Assembly (NCBI RefSeq): GCF_037975245.1
Contig: NC_092582.1
Coordinates: 1,572,001-1,586,000 of the forward strand
Length of the DNA stretch: 14,000 nt
Source: Apostichopus japonicus
Taxonomy: Eukaryota > Echinodermata > Holothuroidea > Aspidochirotida > Stichopodidae
Reading direction: 5' to 3'
Shown one piece after another: positions 1 to 8,235 of this stretch. The notes under the pieces are model-generated. The model searched no databases. It was not told where the DNA came from and was given only the letters and a program-made list of their open reading frames with translations. A program made the translations under genes and the position numbers. Position 1 is the stretch's first letter, and every line of letters begins with the position of its first letter.

Positions 1-660
1 TATAGTTAGTGATGTATTGAATTCGTATAGATTATGCCCGCACGTCATTGGGATTTAAATTTTGTAATTTTTGTGAAATAATATGTGATACGGAAAAACA
101 GATGTACTTCGGGTTCTTCATCCATCATTACTGTCCTCTTTCATGTAGTACAGGGGGGGGGGGCACATCACTTACTTATGGAGGCACAATGTGTATTGTT
201 AAATGCCGTCCTGGGGGAGGGGTGATAGGGGAGAGTTCTCCCTTCCACTTTGTGAATTTTGGATCAATTTTAAGGGTCCTCAGATGCAATCTGGTGCTAT
301 ATTTAGCAACTTGAAGTAATTTTCGGGCTTGCATCTGTCCAATATTGATGTTTTTAATTTAGGCAAATAAAGATTTTTGTCTGAGTATTTTTTTTAACAC
401 TACAACCGCATCTGAAGGGGAATGGCACCTGGGGCACGATTTTTTCAGGCCCCAGCCCCCCCCCCCCCCCCTTCGGCGACGCCACTGATGGGTACGTCAA
501 TGGTACTTAATGGTAACGGGTTTCTTACTATCATAGGAGGCACCCCATACTATAGCCCATCTATCAAAACGGGAAAAAGACATTACGATTAACATATATA
601 CATAGACAACATATGTACTGCACGCAGCCGCGTACACTACACATATACATATTGGTTAAC
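1..660. other. Gene-free AT-rich DNA with G/C homopolymers
   Basis: No exon-like reading frame is supported. The 88-codon open frame at 48-314 runs through a G homopolymer and has low-complexity composition, so it is taken as chance. The stretch holds a run of 11 G at 153-163 and a run of 16 C at 456-471. The second is followed by a transposon-end-like sequence, annotated separately. No promoter, RNA gene or splice pair could be assigned. Confidence 0.6.
456..487 (-). repeat. C16 tract plus transposon-end-like terminus
   Basis: A run of 16 C is followed by CTTCGGCGACGCCACTG. Read on the minus strand this is CAGTGGCGTCGCCGAAG followed by poly-G. A CAGTGGCGT start running into a G homopolymer is a common terminus of non-autonomous hAT-like or MITE-like repeats in marine invertebrate genomes; I state this from general familiarity, not from a search. 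The opposite terminus was not located, so the element's extent is unknown. Confidence 0.4.
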
Positions 661-668
661 ATGCATGT

Positions 669-715
669 GTGCCCACGCTTTATTGTGCCCACGCTTAGAC
701 ATTGTGCCCACGCTT
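669..715 (+). repeat. Three copies of GTGCCCACGCTT
   Basis: The 12-mer GTGCCCACGCTT occurs exactly three times, at 669-680, 685-696 and 704-715, with start spacings of 16 and 19 bases. The intervening bases (TATT and AGACATT) differ, so this is a short imperfect tandem triplication. No function can be assigned. Confidence 0.8.
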
Positions 716-1301
716 GAGAAAGTATGACTGAAATATAGTAGTCTTCACAGAAACTGTTTGAAAATTAAGCGATTTAGAAGGCATTTAAACCCAATACAAA
801 CGAGTAGACCCTTTAGGAACTGCACTATTTAAGAAGCCTATATATTACAAACTTTCTTGAATCCTCTTTCCGACCCCCCCCCCCCCGCCTCTTTATTTTT
901 CAAAGGTGTTGCATACGGGGAAGTTTTGGTCTCCAGTTAGGTTCAAACCTTGTTATATGCAACTACAATAGGTTATTTCGAAGGCTTAAAGTTATGATGT
1001 ATTGGCCCCATATATGCTACATATTAAAATATGGTCACCTTTGGGTAAAATTCTTAAACCGTTTGATTACCATCTAGGAGGAATTTTACCTCACTGGGAA
1101 ATTCAGTCATCTATAGGTGCCTATGACATACCGATCTTGAGAGACATTTACATATTGGTATACGTTGTCGTATGTATCCGTGTCGGTTTCTTGAAAAATA
1201 TACGAACTCAGAAGTTCAATGGTAATGCAGGACACTGCGAGTTTCGCCCGTGTATTATTCGACGTGCCGTGTGTATACGTACACTCAGGAACGTCGCTAG
1301 A
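716..1301. other. Gene-free DNA; one C13 tract
   Basis: A run of 13 C lies at 874-886. GGTTCAAACC at 940-949 resembles a polymerase III B box, but no convincing A box lies upstream, so no tRNA or SINE is called. A 128-codon open frame begins near 1002 and runs through the repeats downstream. It opens on TTG, overlaps an antisense open frame of similar size and has no recognisable motif, so it is treated as chance. Confidence 0.55.
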
Positions 1302-1329
1302 GGGGTGGGGGTGTCTCACACCCCACCCC
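1302..1329. repeat. GC-rich hairpin
   Basis: GGGGTGGGGGTGT (1302-1314) is almost the reverse complement of ACACCCCACCCC (1318-1329). The arms are about 12 bp with one extra G on the left and a 3-base loop. The left arm is purely G/T and G-rich. Confidence 0.7.
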
Positions 1330-1358
1330 CAATGTTTGTAAAACTGATGATAGTTGGA

Positions 1359-1428
1359 AAATTTGAGTGCGACAGTCCGAATTTCTGACTGTCTCACTCT
1401 AATTTTTCCGACTGTCGCACTCTAATTT
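1359..1428. repeat. Inverted repeat with internal direct copy
   Basis: GAGTGCGACAGTC (1365-1377) is the exact reverse complement of GACTGTCGCACTC (1410-1422). The match extends outward with few mismatches into AAATT/AATTT. Between them, GACTGTCTCACTC (1387-1399) is a one-mismatch direct copy of the right arm, and both right-hand copies are followed by TAATTT. The arrangement is one forward and two reverse copies of a ~19-bp motif. Confidence 0.8.
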
Positions 1429-1786
1429 CATATATTCTTGTAATTTGTGAGTGACCTACAATTTTCGGTCAAAATTGACCTTTAATCAGTCATATTTACC
1501 ACGTTTTCCTTGTCACATTTAGAAATTGTATCTCGCGATCTTTATACTCCACCATACAAAACTTCGTGTGATTTTGAATACTGTAAAAAAAAATGCCTTA
1601 TAAAACTACTGTACAACGTATACGATAAAAACGCTCAATGCTTATCTACGGAAGCTTTAAAGTGCCATCAACATGAGAAAAACTTTGCCCCATAGGGTGA
1701 AATTTTTCAGTAAATTGTTTAGATAACAAGATAAAATCTTATAAAAAATAAGAAAAAAAATGTTGGATTGCTTAGTTGCTTTAACT
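1423..1786. other. Gene-free AT-rich DNA
   Basis: No splice-bounded coding frame, RNA gene or strong repeat was found. A 61-codon open frame near 1510-1695 has no ATG of its own, no motif and AT-driven composition, so it is treated as chance. Confidence 0.5.
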
Positions 1787-2101
1787 GAGCAATTGAACAA
1801 TTTTCTACAAAATGATTAATTGACAACTTATCATATCTCGTGAATTGGACATTTTGCTGCAAAATGTTCAGTTGTTCACTTCATTCCATCTGAGCAATGA
1901 AAAATTTTCTGCAAAATGTTTAATTGACAACATATCTTATCTCGTCAATTGAACATTTTTTGGCAAAATGTTCAATTGTTCACTTTATTCCAATGGAGCA
2001 ATTGAAAAATTTCTGCAAAATGTTGAATTGATAACTTATTGTATCAGTCGTCAACTCAACATTTTTCTGCAAAATGTTTAAGTGTTCATTTCATTCCAAA
2101 T
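1787..2101 (+). repeat. AT-rich ~105-bp tandem repeat, three copies
   Basis: Three diverged copies begin with GAGCAAT at 1787, 1892 and 1996, giving periods of 105 and 104 bp. Each copy is itself a near-duplication of a ~52-bp half unit centred on TTCTGCAAAATGTT. The first half unit leads into AATTGACAACTTAT-like sequence and the second into GTTCACTTCATTCCA-like sequence. Divergence between copies is substantial, so the array is old. Confidence 0.85.
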
Positions 2102-2123
2102 GCTCAGTTGGAATGATGTGAAC
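2084..2123. repeat. Foldback ending the 105-bp repeat
   Basis: GTTCATTTCATTCCA (2084-2098) and TGGAATGATGTGAAC (2109-2123) are inverted with 13 of 15 positions matching and a 10-base loop. The right arm plus the following AATTGAA is a reverse-complement copy of the end of the tandem unit, so the array finishes with one inverted partial unit. Confidence 0.75.
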
Positions 2124-2156
2124 AATTGAAATTGTTTTCATGCAAGTGATAAATAG

Positions 2157-2172
2157 CCCCCCCCCCCCCCCC
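2157..2172. repeat. C16 homopolymer
   Basis: An uninterrupted run of 16 C sits directly downstream of the 105-bp repeat array. Its length is prone to replication and assembly error. Confidence 0.9.
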
Positions 2173-2471
2173 AAGAAAATAATATTAAGCGCGCTAGGAA
2201 AAAGCACTGTATTTTGTCGAATATAATTTGTTGAAAAAAGGTTTTCCCCTTTGTTACATTAACATAGCTTTTGTAGTTAGTAGTCTATGTAGCCTATCAA
2301 GCAGATAACTCAACTCAGGTGCTTACCCGCTTAACCAGAGTGATTAATAAGTTTGTGAAGTGAGGGCCAGTGCTACAAATGTACCGCAAAAAAATTCGGA
2401 ACAAAATTGCAGTCGCGAAAGATGGGATGTCTGACTAACACTGACCGTATCGTTCACGAGTAGTGCGGGTT
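2173..2471. other. Gene-free DNA
   Basis: No exon-like frame, RNA gene or repeat was recognised between the C16 tract and the G18 tract. Confidence 0.5.
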
Positions 2472-2600
2472 GGGGGGGGGGGGGGGGGGTTCAAGTCAGC
2501 AGTCGGAATTTTCTGGCTCCAAAACCCATCCAGTTGGAATTTCAGCCACTGCATTCCCCCCCCCCCCCCCCCCCAACTTCAGGCCTTAGCTACGTCCCTG
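2472..2600. repeat. G18/C19 foldback with transposon-like end
   Basis: A run of 18 G (2472-2489, preceded by TT) and a run of 19 C (2556-2574, followed by AA) form an inverted pair around a ~66-base interior. On the minus strand the right flank reads CAGGGACGTAGCTAAGG, then TTG and poly-G. This resembles the CAGGGGCGTAGC-type terminus of non-autonomous DNA elements seen in marine invertebrates (general familiarity, not searched). A likely compact element or the end of one. Confidence 0.55.
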
Positions 2601-2945
2601 CGTACACTCACTTTAAAATTGCAAGGGACAACCTAAATACTATACAACCCTGTTGAATACTAAAAATATCCTAGTGGGAATGTGTGATTGTGAGTAATGA
2701 TGTAAAATTTGTTGTACACATAGGTTAACGTTTCATTTATCTGTTCTTCAGGAATCACACAATAACAGAAATTCAATGATATTTAACGGTAACGGGTCTA
2801 AGACTATAGTCAACTATCCCCATTCCCTCTTTTGTGGTATGTTATTTACATTTTCTATTGTGTACTTTGCAAAGAGGGCAATTATGTAGGTGAACAGGCT
2901 CCCGGTTCCGCTTACGTTTTAGTAATCACAACTAGTATATTTCGT
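2601..2945. other. Gene-free DNA upstream of the Penelope-like relic
   Basis: No supported exon or RNA gene. The stretch may contain more decayed body of the element annotated next, but no reverse-transcriptase motif was recognised in any frame. Confidence 0.45.
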
Positions 2946-3122
2946 GATAATTTGATCAGATTCCCCGTTTCCGAACATTTCAATCTTCATAGACATTCTC
3001 TCAAAAACTAAAAATGTATTTTAATTGCCTCGAACTTCAAATTCGCTACTGAACGTAAACGTAAAGAAATCGATTGGATCTTTCGTATTAAGTCACCGGC
3101 CTCGACAAAGACTTGGGACCCC
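2946..3122 (+). mobile_element. Penelope-like element, GIY-YIG C-terminal relic
   Basis: Translated from 2946, the frame reads DNLIRFPVSEHFNLHRHSLK, reaches an in-frame TAA at 3009-3011, then continues in the same frame with FATERKRKEIDWIFRIKS to about 3092. After that a frameshift is needed. The pattern (PV..HFNL..HS, then an R-rich stretch with E..WI..IK) matches the C-terminal part of the GIY-YIG endonuclease of Penelope-like retroelements. The catalytic GIY and YIG residues would lie upstream and were not seen. The internal stop and frameshift show it is dead. The assignment is by remembered family pattern; a profile search would settle it. Confidence 0.6.
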
Positions 3123-3305
3123 TTAAGTGCCTTAACAACTATCAGTTCTACAAACATGTTATCCGTTCTTTGCTCATTCATCCGCTTCCTGTATAGTCAT
3201 GGTTTATTTGGTTTTTAATTCCATCAATGCAACTTACACTTATCTAGCGTCAAACTTTCATTGTGTTAGTATATTTTGTACTTTTCATTCGACTGCCAAG
3301 TATTG

Positions 3306-3332
3306 CCAACGAAGGCCCCAAGGGGACCGAAA
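3306..3332 (+). ncRNA. Hammerhead-like motif, degraded
   Basis: CCAACGA (3306-3312), a hairpin with CCCC/GGGG (3316-3319/3322-3325) and GAAA (3329-3332) lie in the order of a hammerhead core: CUGANGA, stem II, GAAA. The first box departs from consensus at two bases (CC for CU, A for G). Penelope-like elements are known to carry hammerhead motifs, and this one lies about 190 bases after the end of the GIY-YIG relic, where one would be expected. Stems I and III were not resolved, so catalytic activity is unlikely. Confidence 0.4.
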
Positions 3333-3402
3333 TTCTAATATATTTTCTAAAACTTTACTCCTTATTTGTCAATTATGAGTCATCTTATTTCTCTGGTTTT
3401 CT

Positions 3403-3416
3403 ATAATAATAATAAT

Positions 3417-3464
<48 letters not shown>
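3403..3464. repeat. (AAT)n then (AT)n microsatellite
   Basis: About six AAT units run directly into about 22 AT units. Length is likely polymorphic. Confidence 0.95.
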
Positions 3465-3468
<4 letters not shown>

Positions 3469-3536
3469 TTAATCCGACGGACAATTACGACGGAATCGGA
3501 TTAAAATAATCCGACGCGGATTAAAATAATCCGAAT
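3463..3536. repeat. ATTATTTTAATCCG inverted and direct repeats
   Basis: ATTATTTTAATCCG (3463-3476) is the exact reverse complement of CGGATTAAAATAAT at 3497-3510. That motif then recurs in direct orientation at 3517-3530 as part of a 20-bp tandem unit (3497-3516 and 3517-3536, differing only in the last two bases). The cluster abuts the (AT)n tract. Confidence 0.85.
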
Positions 3537-3639
3537 TTCTAAAACTTCTGCTCAATTCAGCAGAAATCAGTAAGTCGCTTTGCCTTTACAACTTTGCCGA
3601 CATCTTCTCTATAAAATAGTTTCAATTCCTGCTACTCCT

Positions 3640-3733
3640 TGTCACTTTCGGTGATCATGCACTGAAGAAGAGCTAGTTTTGCTCGAAAGCTCTGCAAAAA
3701 CCAAACATTGGCTGTTTTACTTCCAATCACTTA

Positions 3734-3735
<2 letters not shown>
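3640..3735 (+). mobile_element. Second Penelope-like 3' terminus
   Basis: CTGAAGA (3662-3668) is followed by the stem GAGC/GCTC (3670-3673/3681-3684) with a 7-base loop, then GAAA (3685-3688), matching the CUGANGA-stem II-GAAA order of a hammerhead ribozyme. A CTGAAGAAG...CGAAA signature close to the 3' end is typical of Penelope-like elements. The sequence then runs into a long (AT)n tract at 3736. Stems I and III are not evident, so this is called as an element terminus rather than an active ribozyme. Confidence 0.4.
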
Positions 3736-3795
<60 letters not shown>

Positions 3796-3830
3796 GAAAT
3801 ATATATTTATGTATACATATATATATATAT
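3736..3830. repeat. (AT)n microsatellite, imperfect 3' part
   Basis: About 26 AT units are followed by an interrupted AT/GT/AAAT stretch up to 3830. Reading through it gives an artefactual Ile-Tyr repeat peptide, which is not a gene. An imperfect CATA/CACA-rich stretch continues at 3900-3970. Confidence 0.95.
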
Positions 3831-4894
3831 CTGCAGCCTTATTTTCAATGAAATGCATCATATATTTTTTTAATGCAGCTTCTTTGTTATTCCCATCCAT
3901 CCATACCTATACATGTACATGCATTGCATACATACATACACTCACGCATGCACACATGCATACACCATGGAGGGAAAACTGTTTTTACCTCCAATTTACC
4001 TGTTTTTTTTTTACCTGTTTTTGACCTCCATGCATACACATACTGGTAGGTATATAAATGATCCTATTCCCCAAACACACTGTTTTCATTATTTACAACT
4101 ATAGTTCTAATTAAAGGCTAAGGCCATGGCATGTCGTCAACTTAAAAAACGTTAACCTTCATTTCCTGTGTGAGAGAACGCAACGTGATAGGAATGATTA
4201 CGTAATATAATCTTTCATCGGCCCTCTCGATGTTGACCGCAAACGTGGAGATGTTCAACCAGACTTTGTTGTCTTTTTTCTACCACAAACATCCGCACTA
4301 TTATTTGATATCGTAAATTTTCACTGTGGTAGTTGCATACACATACGTATACGTTTGTTAGACCAGGGAGTTGTTCAGACCACCAACGTATTTATACCCT
4401 GACAAGGTTAGACTGCTCATGGACGGATGCACCAAACGCAAAATCGTAGAGCCGAAGTTGCGAAAAAGTTCGAAACGCCTAAATAATAATTTTATAAAAT
4501 GACGAGACCAAGAAATTGGTGTGTGGCAGAGGAAGACTTATGATTTTTCTTTTTTTCGGACTTGTCCGGACTCTACTTTTGGAACCAAAGAGCCCTTGTC
4601 ACCAATTACATGAAGATTCGAAATATACCGCTGATCCCAAACAGCATTAAGGTGAGGAAAATTTTTGGACTTATTTCCGTATAATGAAATATATTTTGTG
4701 TTAAGAATAACCAAATGGAGTTTTTGTTTCTTGCATGTATATGGGTATGCTTTTAAAATAAATTGAAAGTGCATAGCCAATCGCCCCAAATCATAGCACG
4801 CTAAAATTGCTAGGCGTTTTCAAAAAGTACTTTCCTGGAAGCATTCACTCTCCATTTGTTCTCAAATATTCTAAATGAACACCCAAAGCCATTC
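3831..4894. other. Gene-free DNA
   Basis: No coding exon could be supported. An 83-codon minus-strand open frame at 4538-4789 has no recognisable domain. The part nearest 4890 may be the 3' untranslated tail of the LINE relic next to it, which is read on the minus strand, but no poly(A) or tail repeat was identified to place its end. Confidence 0.5.
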
Positions 4895-5166
4895 TTACCA
4901 AGGAAGTGATACTTCCCATGTTCGTACACTACTTGCAAGTACAACTTTCTCAGACAAATTATTCCATAACCCTCTGAGAATAAAAAGGAGTTTTGACAAA
5001 TATATGGTACTTATAACTTCTGGTGTTTAAGGCATTGATCTCTGGTAATTCTGCTTGGCAAACCTGAAAAGGTCAGTGAAGGATAAAATGTCTAAACCAT
5101 ACCATTCTTGAAAACCCGAATCAAGTCACCGCGTAATTAACCGACCTATAACCTCCATTGTGGTGG
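4895..5166 (-). mobile_element. CR1/L2/jockey-like LINE reverse transcriptase fragment
   Basis: On the minus strand, three-frame reading recovers in order RGDLIRVFKN, GLDILSFTDLFRFAKQ, SYKYHIFVKTPFYSQRVME and WNNLSEKVVLASSV, with a stop near 4895. These match, in order and spacing, the thumb and C-terminal end of non-LTR reverse transcriptases of the CR1/L2/jockey group (RRLRGDLI.VFK, G.D...F, F..RV...WN.LP..VV.A.SV). At least two frameshifts and several stops separate the pieces. Only the end of the element is present, as expected for a 5'-truncated insertion. Polymerase catalytic motifs lie outside the fragment. Confidence 0.75.
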
Positions 5167-5743
5167 GTTAACTGTCAGAATGCACATTATCAGTGTTTTT
5201 TATCTTCATACAGCACTGACATCAACAGTGAATACTATTGTTCTCTGACTCGAGTCAAAGGACGCTTGAACCGCAGTGTGCTAATGTAACTGCCAAGAGT
5301 AACTTATTTGTGATTGCAGGTGTCCAACCGCAGTGTAGACAAGCATTTAACGTTATACATTGAATTCGAACTTCATGATCTGTCGTCATATTTTGTGTAT
5401 TACTATTTTTAAGTTGTTCATGCAAACACATAATGGACACCCTATACATTGCTCTAGACTGACTTTGACGAAAAACCGTCCGTGTCATGTAGTGTGGCTT
5501 GTCACAACCCAAACTGATTAGAAAAGATATTTCAATCAATTCTGACTTGATTGTGAGTGAAAAAATGCTACTTGAAGCAAGTGCAATAACAAGCAAAGCT
5601 GACAGCCATTTAACAAGTCAACGAGTGACACTCCTGACGGTTTCCACTACTACAATCTGTTTCTGTGATATTTTCCGACGAACAAGAAAACGGCGACCAC
5701 AGTCGCGTAGTAACATACAAGTGCTACCTCCTTAAGCTTATAT
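5167..5743. other. Gene-free DNA between two mobile elements
   Basis: Opposed open frames of 113 codons (5255-5596, minus) and 78 codons (5499-5735, plus) overlap each other. The minus frame starts with a hydrophobic, signal-like run but shows no family motif. The plus frame opens on TTG. Neither is flanked by convincing splice sites. No upstream LINE motif could be read here. Confidence 0.45.
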
Positions 5744-6403
5744 CAACGAGGTAAATGAATCTGGAGGATTCATGTCAATTGGGTGCGCGCGTACCATGTA
5801 TGGAGGGTCATGTGATGTGTTCCAGGGTGGTACTATACTGATATTTCTCTGCAGCAGTTCGAGAACAGTGTTAGTGACTTCGTGAAAGATTGGTCGGTTC
5901 GGACATGGGAACTAACGGCATAAGAAGCTACTGGTACTTCAATCCTACGAAATAGTGCTAATATGCTAACGTTCAACCTTATTCTCTTGAATGAAGGCAG
6001 GTCTCTACATAATAGATCTTACTTATTAATACAGCTGTAGGGGCAAGCTTTGTCTCATATGGCCTAACGTTATTACAACACGCTATAAGTGAATGAAATG
6101 TGGGGAAATGTTTAGTTCAGTGCAACCACGGAATTCTTCATGGAACAGAGCCTAATGCTGCTCGACGGGAGTATAGCTATCACGTTAGGCTACAGGCACG
6201 GTTATTGCTAGGTAACGGGTGTCGTCTGCTGCTCTAAGCACGCAAACACATTTACGTACTAGTTGGGTGAAATCATCATGCGTAATAGGGAGAGTAGTAT
6301 ATTAGTACCACCCTGGAACACATCACATGACCCCCCATACATGGTACGCGCGTACTCGCGTATTTACTGTGTGATAGTTTCTCCAGATTCATTTACCTCG
6401 TTG
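5744..6403. mobile_element. 660-bp foldback (MITE-like) element
   Basis: CAACGAGGTAAATGAATC and five following bases (5744-5766) are the perfect reverse complement of 6381-6403 (23 of 23). Further in, 5786-5835 and 6303-6352 are inverted with 49 of 50 positions matching. Between the arm segments, the left 19 bases and the right 28 bases do not match, so the arms are composite. The interior of about 467 bp holds no coding frame. TTATAT directly precedes the left end (5738-5743) and recurs two bases after the right end (6406-6411), a possible imperfect target duplication. The high arm identity suggests recent insertion or arm homogenisation. The transposase family is unknown. Confidence 0.75.
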
Positions 6404-7306
6404 GATTATATTATGTACGTACGTGAATTTGACATAAAACTTGAGGGTCAAAGGTGAACAAGTGAAGTACACTACATGATGTGAGTTAGTATTAAACGTT
6501 AGGCCTACTTCAAGTTGATTCAATGACTAGGATATACCGGCATTTTAAATTTATTATTCCTCTCGACAATTTACGGTACAATTAAAGGCAGGAGCCCAGG
6601 AAGTTATTGACCAAGCGATTTTGCCAATTTTTTGACAAGTTCGGTTCGTTGTAATACGCCTCAAATAGAACTTAGAAGAAAAGGGGCCTCTACGGGCTCT
6701 AACTTAGGCCCTAGGTAGCGTGCACACTATTTCTATACTGAAGTCTGTGTAGGCTAGGTCACAACATCAAAGGTGAGTCCTAATTCGATTGATGCTTCAC
6801 GTTCCTTAACCTTCAGCTTTCATTTAAAAAAAACGTGTCTTTGTTGTTTGCACCTACAAATCTGTTAAAATTTCGTAGAAAATAACATTGTCACGTCCAA
6901 CTCCAACTCCAACCTAGCAAGAGCTAGGCCCTAAGCCTATTTAATCAGTGAAGCCAGGATAGTGTTAACATATCAAAATTGTTAAAACGTGAAGTGCTCC
7001 TAAATCCTAATTTCGTTCCTGTTGTCGGCTACTCCAAAATCCTAAAAGTTTATTGCAACTATATAATTAGTTTTGAATCAATATAAAATAGTAACAAGGA
7101 ATATTATTGCTTCAGAGACTGACATGCACCAGTGCAGTAAAATGTTTACAGTCTTCAATTTCATGGGGGTGAAAGCCTCATGTGTACCCCTTCTCCCCTC
7201 TGGGTCAGACATTGGGCCAAGATTGGGGTTGAGATATTGGAGTCCAAGGACACTAGCATATTATCATATTCAGGTTTACTAACTGCTCTTTTCCACTTTA
7301 AAACAG
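6404..7306 (+). other. Upstream region of ParB-like pseudogene
   Basis: No coding exon is certain here. A strong donor-like site, CAAAG|GTGAGT, lies at 6772/6773 and could end a 5' non-coding exon. An acceptor-like TTGCTTCAG ends at 7115 and a donor-like GGG|GTGAAA falls at 7168/7169. The 53-base piece between them is open in the frame that joins exon 1 correctly (phase 2), but it has no ATG in that frame. These are weak candidates for the missing 5' exons. No promoter motif was recognised. Confidence 0.3.
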
Positions 7307-7449
7307 ACCTTCAACATCAGGAAGTAAAGAGAAAAGAAAGGCTCAGCACAAGTTACCTGTGCTTCACAAAAAGAGGAAGAGTAATAAGGATCAGCCAGTT
7401 GTCAGCCCTTTAGAATTCATCAAGAAGGAAGTTAATGCAGCATTCTTAG
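7307..7449 (+). pseudogene. Exon 1 of ParB-like pseudogene: basic segment
   Basis: The acceptor TTTCCACTTTAAAACAG ends at 7306 and the donor TTCTTAG|GTGAGA falls at 7449/7450. The only frame that joins exon 2 reads PSTSGSKEKRKAQHKLPVLH, then KKRKSNK, then SPLEFIKKEVNAAFLG. It is closed upstream by a TAA at 7299-7301 inside the intron, as expected for an internal exon. It begins at phase 2 and ends at phase 1. The two clusters KEKRK and HKKRKSNK resemble a bipartite nuclear localisation signal. The exon itself is undamaged. Confidence 0.6.
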
Positions 7450-8235
7450 GTGAGAACCCTTAGAAGCTGTCAGGTACGGTAGCAGTACAATATACTGCCT
7501 CAGGAATTGGAATTGTGGTTTTAGAACAGGGGCCCCTACTAGCCAGATTGAGCATGCCAGACAATCTAATCTGGCCCACCAAAAAACAAAGGGAAAAAAA
7601 ACCCAACCCTTTTGGTTCACCAATTTACTGGACAAAAAAAAAATTGAAGAGAATTTGAATAAGCGTTAATTTTCAACACGAAAAAACATTGATAAAAGTT
7701 TGTCCTAGATGCTAAAACAATCATCTTCCATTTTCAGCAATCTATTTTTGGCCTTTTGTTAGTCAAAATTTCCTCCTGTGGCTACCATGGTGGGCCCGCA
7801 TACTGTATGAGTAATATTCAGCAACCCACAACTAAAAGGACAGTAGGCAGCTGTTAAATTCATTTTACATCAGTTTCTGTGCAGTGTCCTTCATACTGAG
7901 CCATCTGTATGCCTCCTACTGCATGCCCATTAAGAACTGCCTCAACTGTTGACTTTTCACCAGAAATTTACAACATCAATAGAAGTATCAGTTTTTATTT
8001 GAGTGTTATCGGGGAGGGGTCAGAACCCCATTAATAATGTGTTCATTAATTGAACATTGCTTTTCAACATACTTTAACAATCATTATAGTCACTGTGTAC
8101 ATTTGGTTTGGATAGTATTTTTAGCTTTACAAAGTTTACGGAAAACATTTTGCATACCAACATGTATGGCATTTCCCTGTCAGTTGATGTTAGCTTTGCA
8201 GAAATTTACTTACCATCGTTTTTACTTCTCCACAG
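7450..8235 (+). other. Intron 1 of ParB-like pseudogene
   Basis: A 786-base intron runs from GTGAGA to TTTTTACTTCTCCACAG, with a pyrimidine-rich 3' end. It is AT-rich, and no internal gene or repeat was recognised. A 67-codon minus-strand open frame at 7432-7635 is regarded as chance. Confidence 0.55.

Noticed and set aside
940-949. Polymerase III B box (tRNA or SINE head)
   Set aside because: GGTTCAAACC fits, but no matching A box or cloverleaf could be formed upstream.
1002-1397. 128-codon plus-strand and 96-codon minus-strand open frames
   Set aside because: They overlap on opposite strands, include the GC hairpin and inverted repeat, lack splice sites and motifs, and the plus frame opens on TTG.
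3679-3873. Open frame with a long Ile-Tyr repeat
   Set aside because: It is the (AT)n microsatellite read as codons; there is no independent coding evidence.
4538-4789. 83-codon minus-strand frame near the LINE fragment
   Set aside because: It lies downstream of the reverse transcriptase stop on the same strand and shows no retroelement or cellular motif.
5255-5596. 113-codon minus-strand frame with a hydrophobic start
   Set aside because: The hydrophobic start resembles a signal peptide, but the rest has no motif, no splice support, and it overlaps an opposing open frame.
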